A DNA stretch of 64,000 nt, from contig NZ_LT629705.1 in the NCBI RefSeq assembly GCF_900103875.1, positions 5,341,001 through 5,405,000 of the forward strand. Direction: 5' to 3'. The notes under the pieces were generated by a model. The model saw only the letters and a program-made list of their open reading frames with translations. It did not search any database and was not told the DNA's origin. Below, piece by piece: positions 54,569 through 63,394 of this stretch (position 1 is its first letter; each line of letters starts with the position of its first letter). A program made the translations under genes and the position numbers. This DNA comes from Pseudomonas arsenicoxydans (GTDB taxonomy: Bacteria; Pseudomonadota; Gammaproteobacteria; Pseudomonadales; Pseudomonadaceae).

Positions 54569-55960
54569 TCATCCCTTGTCGGCCTTGCCCGCCGCCGCTG
54601 CGAACTTGGCCAGGCGCACGTCCAAATGCCGAGGCCGGCGCCCGTGATCCTCTGCGCGTTCCTTGCGGCGGATGGCGTTGCGCACCATCAAGGAGCCGAG
54701 GTAGCGAATCGGCTCCGGCGGGAAAAAACCTAAGGGGCCATTGACCAGAGGTGAACGGGTCCAGACGTTGTCCAGCCCCTGAACCAGCGAGGCTAGAATC
54801 TGCCCGCCCATATGGCACGGGCCGACGCCGCTGCCGGAATAACCGAAACCGTAAAACACATTGCCGCAGGTGCTCATCTGGCCGAAAAACGGCAAACCGG
54901 TGACCGACCGATCCGAAGGACCGTTCCAGGTGGCCTCGACCTTGACCTCGGCGAACGCCGGAAAAAACTCGTTCAGGCTGTGCTGCAACAAACCGGCATA
55001 AGGCGACGGTTGATCGAACACCGGCAACATTCGCCCGCCGTAGGCAAAGGTGTTGCCACCCTTGCCGAGCATGATTCGCCCGTCCGGGGTGTTGTGGTAG
55101 TAGTGCACGAATATCCGCGAATCGAGCACGGTAACCCCGCTGGTCAAACCGATTTCGTTGAGCAAATCGGGTCGCGGCTCGGTGATCAGCATGTCGCTGG
55201 AAACGATCGCCACGCTGCGTTCGAACTGGGGAAACGCACGGGCCATCCAGGCGTTCATGGCCAGCACCACACGGTCGGCGCGGACGGTGCCGCCGGGGGT
55301 TTTAACCCCGGCAGGCTTGCCCTCCTCCAGCCCGGTCATCGCGGTGTTCTCGTGAATTCGCACACCCAGTTGCAAGGCGACCCGGCGCAAACCGCGCACC
55401 AGTTTGCCCGGCTGCACACTCGCGGCGGCTGGCGAAAACCAGCCTTCCAGGTGTTTGCTGGAGCCGGCCATGCGTTGCACGTCGGCGACCGGTCGTTGGC
55501 TGAAGGAATTGATGCCGTTGCGCTCCAATGCGGCAATCACCGCATCGGTCGAACCGCATTGCGCTTGATTGGTCGCGGTGTAAAGCGTGCCATCGAGGCG
55601 GTAGTCGGCATCGACGCCGTACTGTTCGCAGAAGGCGCCGATCGCATAAATGCTGCGCTCCGACTCCTTGACCAGGCGCACCGCTTCCTCGACACCGAAC
55701 AACCTTTCCAGCGTGAAAAACTTGGCCGACCACGACAGCGCGCAACCACCATTTCGACCGCTCGCGCCGGCACCGCAGATGTCTGCCTCGATCAGCAGCA
55801 CATCCAGTTCGGGGTTCTGCTCCTTGAGCATGATCGCGGTCCATAACCCGGTGTAACCACCGCCGACGATGCACACATCGGCGCGGGTGTCGTCCGACAA
55901 AGGTTCGCACGGCGCGCAGGTCTCGGCCTCCAGCGCCTGTTCCAGCCAGAAAGGTCTCAT
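54569..55960 (-). CDS. FAD-dependent oxidase of the DAO family, linked to phosphonate catabolism
   Basis: A 463-residue flavoprotein with CIVGGGYTGLWTAIMLKEQ (FAD site, residues 30-48), GASGRNGGCALSW and the C-terminal GFGYSGSGVGPCHMGGQ. It resembles PuuB and the FAD oxidases found in aminoethylphosphonate gene clusters. Those oxidases act on N-substituted aminoethylphosphonates, releasing intermediates that phnWX can use. It lies 12 nt after the GlpT-like transporter gene in the same unit. The substrate is inferred from context only. Confidence 0.85.
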   Translation of the reverse strand: MRPFWLEQALEAETCAPCEPLSDDTRADVCIVGGGYTGLWTAIMLKEQNPELDVLLIEADICGAGASGRNGGCALSWSAKFFTLERLFGVEEAVRLVKESERSIYAIGAFCEQYGVDADYRLDGTLYTATNQAQCGSTDAVIAALERNGINSFSQRPVADVQRMAGSSKHLEGWFSPAAASVQPGKLVRGLRRVALQLGVRIHENTAMTGLEEGKPAGVKTPGGTVRADRVVLAMNAWMARAFPQFERSVAIVSSDMLITEPRPDLLNEIGLTSGVTVLDSRIFVHYYHNTPDGRIMLGKGGNTFAYGGRMLPVFDQPSPYAGLLQHSLNEFFPAFAEVKVEATWNGPSDRSVTGLPFFGQMSTCGNVFYGFGYSGSGVGPCHMGGQILASLVQGLDNVWTRSPLVNGPLGFFPPEPIRYLGSLMVRNAIRRKERAEDHGRRPRHLDVRLAKFAAAAGKADKG

Positions 55961-55972
55961 CGGTTTTTTTCC

Positions 55973-57298
55973 TCAGGTACGCAGGGGTTTTACAGGCATC
56001 GCCTGGTTGGGCACAAAGGCGCTGTCGGTACGCAGGCCAGCCGGACGGCTGTTCCAGTGCGGGATCAGGACCAGGACGGAGAACATTGCGCAGCCGGCGA
56101 AGACGATGAACACCGTCACCGAGTCGAAATAGCCCGGCAGCAAGCCACCGAGAATCGCTCCGACCGAACCGCAACCGTTAACAAAACCGGCCGCCGTCGC
56201 ACCCGCCTTGGCCGTGCCGAAATCAATCGCTGCCGCGCCGCTGATCATCGAGTCCGGTCCGTAGAGCGTCAGGCCCATGACGAACAACAGTGCCACCACC
56301 AGCATGACGCTGCCGGTGTGCAGAGCGCCCATGAACAGCGTCAGGGAAATGGTCAACGCCAACAGACTGAGCACGCAGGCCGGCATGCGTCGGGCGCCGA
56401 ACAGTTTGTCCGAAGCCAGGCCCAACAGGATCGGCCCCAGCAGCCCGGCCAGTTCGAACGAGGTGGGAATGATCGCCGCACCGACCTTGCCCACCGAGGG
56501 CATCTGCTCGAAGACGATCACCGGCCCCCACAGCAGAATCGCGTAGCGCGCCGGTTTCAACAGGAAGTACGCCAGGCCGAGAACCAGCACCGTGCGATTG
56601 CGCAGGATTTCCTTTAACGGCTCCAGTACGCTGATCTTGCTCTGCGCATGGGATTCTTCCGCCGTCAGTTCCGGTTCCGGCTCCACCGCCGGCAAGCCGA
56701 CGTCTTGCGGTGTGTTGCGTTGAAAAATAAAAAACAGCACGGCGACCAGCCCAACCACCGCCGCACTGGAAAAGAACGCCGCGTGCCAGGTGCCGATGAG
56801 CGTGTACGCCCACCAGCCGGCAAACGGCGAGGCCACCAGCCCGCCAAAGGCGTAGCAGGAGCTCCATAGTCCTAGCACCCTGCCGCGCTGCTCGGCGGGG
56901 AAGAAACTGCCAATGTTCTTGCACAGTCCTGACCATCCGGTCGACTGGGCCAGGCCCTGGATCAACATGCAGGTGGCGAAAATCGGTAACGTCGCGAAAC
57001 TGCCCATCACCAGGGCGGCCGCCGCAGAAATCAGCAACCCGCCGAGCACCACGACCCTTGGGCCAAAGCGGTCGGCGAGGATGCCCCAGGTGAATTGACC
57101 GATGGCGTATGCCGTCAGGTAGATGGCGTCGAGGTTGGCCATGGCCATTTTGTCGAGCATGAACGTGGGGTCTTCAGCGATCCCCAGTTTGGCCACGGAA
57201 AACGCTTTGCGAGTGAAATAGAACGCGGCGTAGGCGAGCCAGGTGATCGCGAAGATCTGCACGCGCCAACGCTTGATGGTGCCGATGGGATTGTTCAT
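55973..57298 (-). CDS. MFS transporter of the organophosphate:phosphate antiporter type (GlpT/UhpC-like)
   Basis: A 441-residue, 12-helix transporter. LAYAAFYFTRKAFSVAK near the N-terminus and the GLCKNIGSFFPAEQRGRVLGLWSSCYAFGG region are characteristic of the GlpT/UhpT/PgtP family of phosphorylated-compound carriers. Next to an FAD oxidase and phnWX, it probably brings in an aminoethylphosphonate derivative. The ATG at 57298 follows GAGG. It is divergent from the LysR at 57564 with 265 bp between. Confidence 0.87.
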   Translation of the reverse strand: MNNPIGTIKRWRVQIFAITWLAYAAFYFTRKAFSVAKLGIAEDPTFMLDKMAMANLDAIYLTAYAIGQFTWGILADRFGPRVVVLGGLLISAAAALVMGSFATLPIFATCMLIQGLAQSTGWSGLCKNIGSFFPAEQRGRVLGLWSSCYAFGGLVASPFAGWWAYTLIGTWHAAFFSSAAVVGLVAVLFFIFQRNTPQDVGLPAVEPEPELTAEESHAQSKISVLEPLKEILRNRTVLVLGLAYFLLKPARYAILLWGPVIVFEQMPSVGKVGAAIIPTSFELAGLLGPILLGLASDKLFGARRMPACVLSLLALTISLTLFMGALHTGSVMLVVALLFVMGLTLYGPDSMISGAAAIDFGTAKAGATAAGFVNGCGSVGAILGGLLPGYFDSVTVFIVFAGCAMFSVLVLIPHWNSRPAGLRTDSAFVPNQAMPVKPLRT

Positions 57299-57563
57299 TG
57301 TGGTTCTGACCTCAGGTGTGAGTGTGCCGGCAGAATTGGAAGAAAACGCCTGTGTTTTTATTGTTAAGCACTTCGATATCGCCGCTTCCCTAGGGCGATA
57401 CCGGTCAGATGAACCTGTAATTGCACGCACAGGCTCATGGCCACCGATGCTGTTCGACTGACCAGTCACCGGGGCTGAGGCCGATAAAAACAATTACTGA
57501 TTAATAAGTGAAATCGATTTATCGTATTTCCAATATAAGCTCAGCTTGTTACTGGAGGTTTCG

Positions 57564-58436
57564 ATGTCGGTTTCTCACGCCCAGCTCAAAGCCTTCCACG
57601 CCGTGGCCGTCCACGGCAGCTTCACCAAAGCCGCCGAGCGGCTGTTTCTTACCCAACCGGCAATTTCCGATCAGGTGCGCAAACTCGAAGAGCGCTTCGG
57701 TGTGTTGCTGTTCCACCGCAATAAACGCTCGGTGCGCCTGACGGACCTGGGCGAGCGTCTGCTGAGCATTACCCAGCGGCTGTTCGTGATCGAGGCTGAG
57801 GCGCAGGAGCTCTTGCATGACTCCCGGGCCTTGCAGACTGGCAGCCTAATTCTCGCGGTGGATGCACCGGTGCATGTGCTGCCGCAGATTGCGCGTTTCT
57901 GTGAGCGCTACCCCGGCATCAGCGTGAAGATCGAAACCGGCAACACCGATGAATCGCTGTTCCGCCTGTTCAACTATCAGGCCGATCTGGCGTTGTTGGG
58001 CCGGGATGTCAGTGACGAACGATTGATTTCTCTACCGCTGCGCAACGACCCCATGGTGGCGTTCGTGTCGCGCAATCATCCGTGGGCGAATCGTGAGTCG
58101 ATCTGCCTCGCTGATCTGGACGACACGCCGCTGGTGCTGCGGGAAATCGGCTCGGTGACCCGTCAGACCCTGGAAGAGGAAATGGCCCGGGCCGGGTTTC
58201 GGATTCGCCCGGCGATCGAGGTTGAGGGCCGGGAAGCGGCACGTGAGGCGGTGGTCGTGGGGATTGGCGTTGGCGTGGTGTCGGCTGCCGAGTTTGGCGC
58301 GGATTCGCGGGTCTGCGCTTTACCCATTACCGATTGCACCCGGCGCCTGACCGAGACACTGGTGTGCTTGCGTGAGCAGAGTTCGCGGCGGGTGGTGGCG
58401 ACGTTTCTGGAGATGGTTCGCGAGAGTCTGGTGTAA
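57564..58436 (+). CDS. LysR-family regulator of the transporter/FAD oxidase operon
   Basis: A 290-residue LysR. The HTH (LKAFHAVAVHGSFTKAAERLFLTQPAISDQVRKLEERFG) is at residues 7-45 with the effector domain downstream. It is a close paralogue of the LysR at 58596-59453 (shared stretches SFTxAAERLFxxQPA, VLREiGS(V/I)TRxT and GVGVVS). The ATG at 57564 has a strong GGAGG site; an upstream TTG reading is less likely. Divergent from the MFS gene, its probable target. Confidence 0.9.
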   Translation: MSVSHAQLKAFHAVAVHGSFTKAAERLFLTQPAISDQVRKLEERFGVLLFHRNKRSVRLTDLGERLLSITQRLFVIEAEAQELLHDSRALQTGSLILAVDAPVHVLPQIARFCERYPGISVKIETGNTDESLFRLFNYQADLALLGRDVSDERLISLPLRNDPMVAFVSRNHPWANRESICLADLDDTPLVLREIGSVTRQTLEEEMARAGFRIRPAIEVEGREAAREAVVVGIGVGVVSAAEFGADSRVCALPITDCTRRLTETLVCLREQSSRRVVATFLEMVRESLV

Positions 58437-58450
58437 ACAGGTCCGGCCCC

Positions 58451-58475
58451 TTCGCGGGCAAGCCCGCTCCCACAG
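58451..58475. repeat. Single REP sequence
   Basis: TTCGCGGGCAAGCCCGCTCC followed by CACAG, directly after the LysR stop and next to the larger palindromic element. Confidence 0.7.
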
Positions 58476-58483
58476 TTTTCAAT

Positions 58484-58589
58484 GATCGTTCCCACGCTCT
58501 GCGTGGGAATGCAGCCCGGGACGCTCCGCGTCCCAAAGCGGACGCAGAGCTTCCATTGAGGCATTCCCACGCAGAGCGTGGGAACGATC
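58484..58589. repeat. 106-bp nested palindromic element with 31-bp-family ends
   Basis: The left end GATCGTTCCCACGCTCTGCG and the right end (CGCAGAGCGTGGGAACGATC) are inverted copies of the 31-bp repeat seen at 18290 and 19738. Between them is a second hairpin GGGACGC-TCC-GCGTCCC (58519-58535) and unpaired DNA. The design of inverted ends with an inner hairpin is that of a non-autonomous REPIN-like mobile repeat. It lies between the two facing LysR genes. Confidence 0.85.
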
Positions 58590-58595
58590 ACATTC

Positions 58596-59453
58596 CTACG
58601 GCGCCAAATCAAAAAACGCCCGGATCAAACGCAAATCCCGCCGCCGCTCCATGCACCCGATCATGTGCCGGTTCACCAACCCCTCACCCACAATCGGCAC
58701 CGCAACCACCCGCGGGTCATGGCTGACTTCCACTGAAGACACCACGCCAACGCCCAACTCCGCAGCAACGGCTTCAGTCACCGCCTCACGACTGTCCAGT
58801 TCCAACAACACTCGCGGACTGACCTTTGCCTGGCTGCACGCCTCATCAAACGTGCGCCGGGTAATTGAACTCGGCTCACGCAACACCATGATCACCTGAT
58901 CCAGCTCCTTGAGTTGTACGTCCTTCGAACGCTGTGCCCACGGATGCCCGGCCGGCACCAGCGCGCAAATCCGTGACTCGCTCAACGCTTGCAGATGCAA
59001 CCCCTTGCGCGGCTCGACCTCGGTCAACACCGCCACGTCGGCGTGTTCGGACAGCAGCGCGGCCAAGGTTTCCTGGGCATTGCCCAAGCGCAGGTTCACC
59101 GTGATCCCCGGATACCGCGCACGCAGACTGGCCAGCATCGGCATGACCATGTGCGGGCCATCCGCCGCGACTTCCAGGCGCCCGGTCAGCAGCTGCCGAT
59201 TCGCTTCCAGCATCACCTGCGCCTCTTCGGCCAGGCCGAACATCGCCCGGGTGATCGCCGCCAGTTTGGTGCCCTCCTCCGTCAGCTCCACGCGCCGTGC
59301 AGTACGGCGCAGCAGGGTGATCTGGTAGTGCTCTTCCAATGCTTTTATGTGCCCGGTCACCGCTGGCTGGCTAATGAACAGGCGCTCGGCCGCACGGGTG
59401 AAGCTGCCTTCGCGGGCCACCGCGTCGAAGGCGCGAAGCTGGAACAGGTTCAT
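58596..59453 (-). CDS. LysR-family regulator of phnWX
   Basis: A 285-residue LysR with HTH LRAFDAVAREGSFTRAAERLFISQPAVTGHIKALEEHY at residues 6-43. It is divergent from phnW with 115 bp between, as for known LysR activators of phnWX (PhnR-type). It is paralogous to the LysR at 57564 but faces it. The likely inducer is 2-aminoethylphosphonate or a related amine. Confidence 0.9.
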   Translation of the reverse strand: MNLFQLRAFDAVAREGSFTRAAERLFISQPAVTGHIKALEEHYQITLLRRTARRVELTEEGTKLAAITRAMFGLAEEAQVMLEANRQLLTGRLEVAADGPHMVMPMLASLRARYPGITVNLRLGNAQETLAALLSEHADVAVLTEVEPRKGLHLQALSESRICALVPAGHPWAQRSKDVQLKELDQVIMVLREPSSITRRTFDEACSQAKVSPRVLLELDSREAVTEAVAAELGVGVVSSVEVSHDPRVVAVPIVGEGLVNRHMIGCMERRRDLRLIRAFFDLAP

Positions 59454-59510
59454 GGATAACTCTCACTGATGGCTGGCATAACAACAAACAATTTGATTGA
59501 TAGCACGCCG

Positions 59511-59520
59511 AATTGCAATT
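59511..59520. promoter_or_regulatory. Small palindrome in the phnW/LysR intergenic region
   Basis: AATTGCAATT is a perfect 10-bp palindrome 49 nt before the phnW start. It could be part of the LysR activation region; weak evidence only. Confidence 0.3.
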
Positions 59521-59568
59521 TATGTCCCGTAGCTTCATCCCACAGAGAGCTTTTGCGAGGACACAAGA

Positions 59569-60678
59569 ATGAGTATTGCCGAGCCAATCCTGCTCACCCC
59601 CGGCCCACTGACCACCTCCAGCCGCACCCGCCAGGCGATGATGGTCGACTGGGGTTCATGGGATGACCGCTTCAATCAACTGACCGCCAGCCTCTGCGAG
59701 CAACTGCTGGCCATCATCAACGGCGGCGACAGCCACCACTGCGTGCCCTTGCAAGGCAGCGGCACCTTCGCCGTCGAAGCGGCCATCGGCACCCTGGTGC
59801 CGCGTGACGGCAAAGTGCTGGTGCTGATCAATGGCGCCTACGGCAAACGCCTGGCGAAAATCTGCGAGGTACTCGGCCGCTCGTTCAGCACCTTCGAAAC
59901 CGCCGAAGACGAACCGACCACCGCCGCCGACGTCGACCGCCTGTTGCACGCCGACGCCAGCATTACCCACGTCGCACTGATCCATTGCGAAACCAGCACC
60001 GGCATCCTCAACCCGCTGCCGCAAATCGCCGACGTCATCGCGCAACACGGCAAACGCCTGATCATCGACGCCATGAGCTCGTTTGGCGCCCTACCGATCG
60101 ACGCGCAACAGGTGCCGTTCGACGCATTGATCGCCGCCTCGGGCAAGTGCCTGGAAGGTGTGCCGGGAATGGGTTTCGTCTTCGCCCGCAAAGAAGCATT
60201 GGCCAACGCCGCCGGCAACTCGCATTCATTGGCCATGGACCTGTTCGACCAGCACACCTACATGGCCAAGACCGGCCAATGGCGATTCACCCCACCGACC
60301 CATGTGGTCGCGGCGCTGCATGAAGCCCTGCTGCAATACAACGAAGAAGGCGGCTTGCCGGCGCGGCATAAGCGTTACGCCAACAACTGTCAGGTGCTAC
60401 TGGATGACATGGCCAAGCTGGGGCTGCGCAGCTTCCTGCCCGCCGAGATCCAGGCGCCGATCATCGTCACCTTCCACGCGCCGAAAGACCCGCGCTACCA
60501 GTTCAAGGAATTCTACGAACGCGTCAAGGCCAAGGGTTTCATCCTCTACCCCGGCAAGTTGACCCAGGTCGAAACCTTCCGCGTCGGCTGCATCGGCCAC
60601 GTCAACGAAGCCGAGATGCACGCGGCCGTGGCGGCGGTAGCCGAGGTGTTGCGCGAGATGGAAGTACTGGAAATCTAA
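59569..60678 (+). CDS. phnW: 2-aminoethylphosphonate:pyruvate aminotransferase
   Basis: A 369-residue class V PLP aminotransferase. The N-terminus [17 protein letters not shown] is the PhnW signature; the PLP-binding Lys is K193 in ASGKCLEG. It converts 2-aminoethylphosphonate and pyruvate to phosphonoacetaldehyde and alanine. GAGGA stands before the ATG. phnX follows after 61 nt on the same strand. Confidence 0.95.
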   Translation: MSIAEPILLTPGPLTTSSRTRQAMMVDWGSWDDRFNQLTASLCEQLLAIINGGDSHHCVPLQGSGTFAVEAAIGTLVPRDGKVLVLINGAYGKRLAKICEVLGRSFSTFETAEDEPTTAADVDRLLHADASITHVALIHCETSTGILNPLPQIADVIAQHGKRLIIDAMSSFGALPIDAQQVPFDALIAASGKCLEGVPGMGFVFARKEALANAAGNSHSLAMDLFDQHTYMAKTGQWRFTPPTHVVAALHEALLQYNEEGGLPARHKRYANNCQVLLDDMAKLGLRSFLPAEIQAPIIVTFHAPKDPRYQFKEFYERVKAKGFILYPGKLTQVETFRVGCIGHVNEAEMHAAVAAVAEVLREMEVLEI

Positions 60679-60739
60679 CCGCCACCGGTTCCACCAAAAG
60701 CAGCCCTTCATTCGTCAGTTGCCACAGGATCAAATCATC

Positions 60740-61567
60740 ATGAACTACACCAACCCAACCAAACTCCAGGCCGCCATCCTCGACTGGGCCGGCACCGTGG
60801 TCGACTTCGGTTCGTTCGCGCCAACGCAGATTTTTGTCGAAGCGTTCGCCGAGTTCGATGTCCAGGTCTCTATCGAGGAAGCTCGCGGGCCCATGGGCAT
60901 GGGCAAGTGGGACCACATTCGCACCCTGTGTGATCAGCCGGAAGTCGCCGAACGTTATCGCAAGGTATTCGGACGCACGCCGACCGACGATGACGTCACC
61001 GCCATCTACCAACGCTTCATGCCGCTGCAAATCGAGAAAATCGCCGAGCACTCGGCATTGATTCCCGGCGCGCTGGACACCATTGCCCAGTTGCGTGAGC
61101 AAGGCATCAAAATCGGCTCCTGCTCCGGGTATCCAAAGCAGGTCATGGACAAAGTGGTCGAGCTCGCGGCCACCAATGGTTACGTGGCCGACCACGTGGT
61201 CGCCACCGATGAAGTCCCCAACGGTCGCCCGTGGCCGGCCCAGGCCTTGGCCAACGTCATTGCGCTGGGCATCGAGGATGTCGGCGCCTGCGTGAAGATC
61301 GATGACACCGTGCCAGGCATTCTCGAAGGTCGTCGCGCCGGCATGTGGACCGTTGCGCTGATCTGCTCGGGCAATGCGCTGGGCCTGGACTATGAAGGCT
61401 ATCGCGCCCTCGGCAGCGACCAACTGGCCAGCGAGCGCAAGCGGATTCACGCGCTGTTCGAAGGTTCGCGGCCGCATTACATGATCGACACCATCACCGA
61501 CTTGCCGCTGGTGATCGCCGACATCAACAAACGACTGGCCAATGGCGAGATGCCACAAAGCAGCTGA
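60740..61567 (+). CDS. phnX: Phosphonoacetaldehyde hydrolase (phosphonatase)
   Basis: A 275-residue HAD-superfamily enzyme. Nucleophile D15 ([10 protein letters not shown]) and Schiff-base K56 (GMGKWDH) match D12 and K53 of Bacillus cereus phosphonatase with offset three. It cleaves the C-P bond of phosphonoacetaldehyde to acetaldehyde and phosphate. AGGAT precedes the ATG at 60740. A strong terminator follows. Confidence 0.95.
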   Translation: MNYTNPTKLQAAILDWAGTVVDFGSFAPTQIFVEAFAEFDVQVSIEEARGPMGMGKWDHIRTLCDQPEVAERYRKVFGRTPTDDDVTAIYQRFMPLQIEKIAEHSALIPGALDTIAQLREQGIKIGSCSGYPKQVMDKVVELAATNGYVADHVVATDEVPNGRPWPAQALANVIALGIEDVGACVKIDDTVPGILEGRRAGMWTVALICSGNALGLDYEGYRALGSDQLASERKRIHALFEGSRPHYMIDTITDLPLVIADINKRLANGEMPQSS

Positions 61568-61585
61568 TTACGCGCCGCCGGCAAG

Positions 61586-61625
61586 AAAAAGCGCCCGTTC
61601 CCAACCGGAACTGGCGCTTTTTTTT
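61586..61625 (+). terminator. Intrinsic terminator of phnWX
   Basis: AAAAAGCGCC and GGCGCTTTTT pair as the outer stem, with GTTCC/GGAAC pairing inside, followed by a T-run. The A-run on the other side makes it usable in both directions. Confidence 0.9.
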
Positions 61626-61755
61626 GCACTGTGACTTGATCCAGAGCGTTGAAGGGCGAAATAGCCACAGGCAAAACCGCTAAAGCGGATTACAGTAAAG
61701 GAACATCGTCGAACAAGAACGGTGGGCTTTTGACCAGAACTGTGAGGAACACCGT

Positions 61756-62304
61756 ATGCCGTGGAAAAACTCGGAATCACGCTACAGCACTGTATCGATC
61801 ACGCTGCATTGGTTGATGCTGGTTCTGCTGGCGCTGGTTTACGCCTGTATCGAATTTCGCGGGATCTTTCCCAAAGGCAGTGGCGGCCGAGCACTGATAA
61901 CCGAATCGCACTTCATGCTGGGCCTGACAGTGTTCGTGCTGGTCTGGCTCAGACTATTCGCCCGCAGCCTGGGCCCGGCACCGCAGATCTTCCCGGCGTC
62001 TCCACACTGGCAAGTCACGCTCGCCAGGGTGATGCACTGGGCGTTGTACATTTTCATGATCGCGATGCCGATACTTGGCTGGCTGGTGACCAGCGCCAAG
62101 GGGCAACAGGTGATGTTCTACGGTATCGACCTGCCGATGCTGATCCCGGAAGACAAGACGCTGGCCAAGCAAATGCAGGGTTGGCATGAGCTGGGCGGCA
62201 CCATTGGTTACTGGCTGATCGGCCTGCATGCGTTGGCGGGGATTTATCACCACTATGTCGTGGGTGATAACACGTTGCTGCGGATGATGCCCAAGCGCAG
62301 TTGA
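61756..62304 (+). CDS. Cytochrome b561
   Basis: A 182-residue four-helix membrane cytochrome with candidate heme histidines in TLHWLMLVLLALVY, ITESHFMLGLTV, ARVMHWALYIFMIAMPILGW and GLHALAGIYHHYV. It differs from the ECF-linked b561 at 34716 and stands alone. It is convergent with the desulfhydrase gene, with 7 nt between. Confidence 0.9.
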   Translation: MPWKNSESRYSTVSITLHWLMLVLLALVYACIEFRGIFPKGSGGRALITESHFMLGLTVFVLVWLRLFARSLGPAPQIFPASPHWQVTLARVMHWALYIFMIAMPILGWLVTSAKGQQVMFYGIDLPMLIPEDKTLAKQMQGWHELGGTIGYWLIGLHALAGIYHHYVVGDNTLLRMMPKRS

Positions 62305-62311
62305 ACGCCAC

Positions 62312-63259
62312 TCATTGAAATCCGCGGCGGCCTTGCAAGCCGCCGGTGTGGATGAAGATCAGGCGCGTGCCCCTGTCGAATGTTCCCGCCTCGATTTGCT
62401 GCTTGTGCATCAGCAACGCTTTGCCTGTGTACAACGGTTCGAGCGGTAGGCCGCTGGCCAGTTCGGTCTGTTCAATGAAGTCGAGTAGCAACGGATCGAC
62501 CTTGGCAAAGCCGCCCCGGCTGGCGTCGAACAGCTCGTAAGCCGAATGCTGCAAACCCGCCTCGTGGATGATTGATGCGACCTGTTGCGCGACTCCATGA
62601 TCGTCAGGCACCGCCAGCGCGCCGTACACCTTGCGTCTACCCGCCTCGGCCAGCACCAGGCCGGCCAGCGTCGTGCCCGTTCCGCAGGCCAGCCACCAAC
62701 CGTGGTAGTCGCTCCAGCCCAGACCGCTCAGTTGCTCACTGACCATTGCCCTCAATTGCACACAGCCCAGTGCTCCCTGCAAACCGCCACCCCCTTCAGG
62801 CACCGGATACAGGTCGGGATATTGCGCCTGCCACGGCTGCCAGAAACCCGCTTCGTGCCGCGCTCGATAACCGCCATAACCCAACCAGTGCAGCTGCATG
62901 CCGAACGCCTGCAAGTCTTTCACCGTCGGGGTTTCTTGTGGATGGCCGCGCAGCAGTCCCACCGTATTGAATCCAAAACGTTTGCCCGCAGCCGCCAGCG
63001 CATGCAGATGATTGGAGTGGGCTCCGCCCAGGCTGATGATGCCTTTGGCACCGATCCGGTCGGCGGCTTTGAGGTGTTCGATGAGTTTGAACCACTTGTT
63101 ACCGCTGATCAGTGGATCGATCTGGTCGAGACGCAGGATGGCGACCTCGATGCCGGCGGTGCTTAGCCAGTCGAGGTGCAGGAGTTGGAGCGGGGCCTGG
63201 GGTAGCCAGTCGTTGGGAGGGAGAAGCATTGATGCCGGCTCTGGGTAAAGAGCCAGCAT
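62312..63259 (-). CDS. D-cysteine desulfhydrase / ACC deaminase-like PLP enzyme
   Basis: A 315-residue fold-type II PLP enzyme. The PLP-Lys is K55 in ISGNKWFKL, with the substrate loop LGGAHSNHLHALAAAGK and the phosphate cup ACGTGTTLAGL. These features belong to the ACC deaminase/D-cysteine desulfhydrase group; most Pseudomonas members are desulfhydrases (DcyD), and I cannot decide activity from sequence. The start at 63259 has AAGG upstream; an ATG at 63229 is an alternative. Confidence 0.82.
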   Translation of the reverse strand: MLALYPEPASMLLPPNDWLPQAPLQLLHLDWLSTAGIEVAILRLDQIDPLISGNKWFKLIEHLKAADRIGAKGIISLGGAHSNHLHALAAAGKRFGFNTVGLLRGHPQETPTVKDLQAFGMQLHWLGYGGYRARHEAGFWQPWQAQYPDLYPVPEGGGGLQGALGCVQLRAMVSEQLSGLGWSDYHGWWLACGTGTTLAGLVLAEAGRRKVYGALAVPDDHGVAQQVASIIHEAGLQHSAYELFDASRGGFAKVDPLLLDFIEQTELASGLPLEPLYTGKALLMHKQQIEAGTFDRGTRLIFIHTGGLQGRRGFQ

Positions 63260-63280
63260 CTTAGCAGCCTTGAGAAGGCC

Positions 63281-63371
63281 ATCGCGGGCAAGCCCGCTTC
63301 CACAGGGAGGGCGTCGGCTACCAAATTTGTGAACAACGCAAAACCTGTGGGAGCGGGCTTGCCCGCGATGA
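63281..63371. repeat. REPIN between the desulfhydrase gene and fadH
   Basis: ATCGCGGGCAAGCCCGCTTC at 63281-63300 and the inverse GGAGCGGGCTTGCCCGCGAT at 63350-63369 around a 49-nt spacer, between two minus-strand genes. Confidence 0.85.
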
Positions 63372-63394
63372 TCATTGGCGCGCTGAACCTGCTA

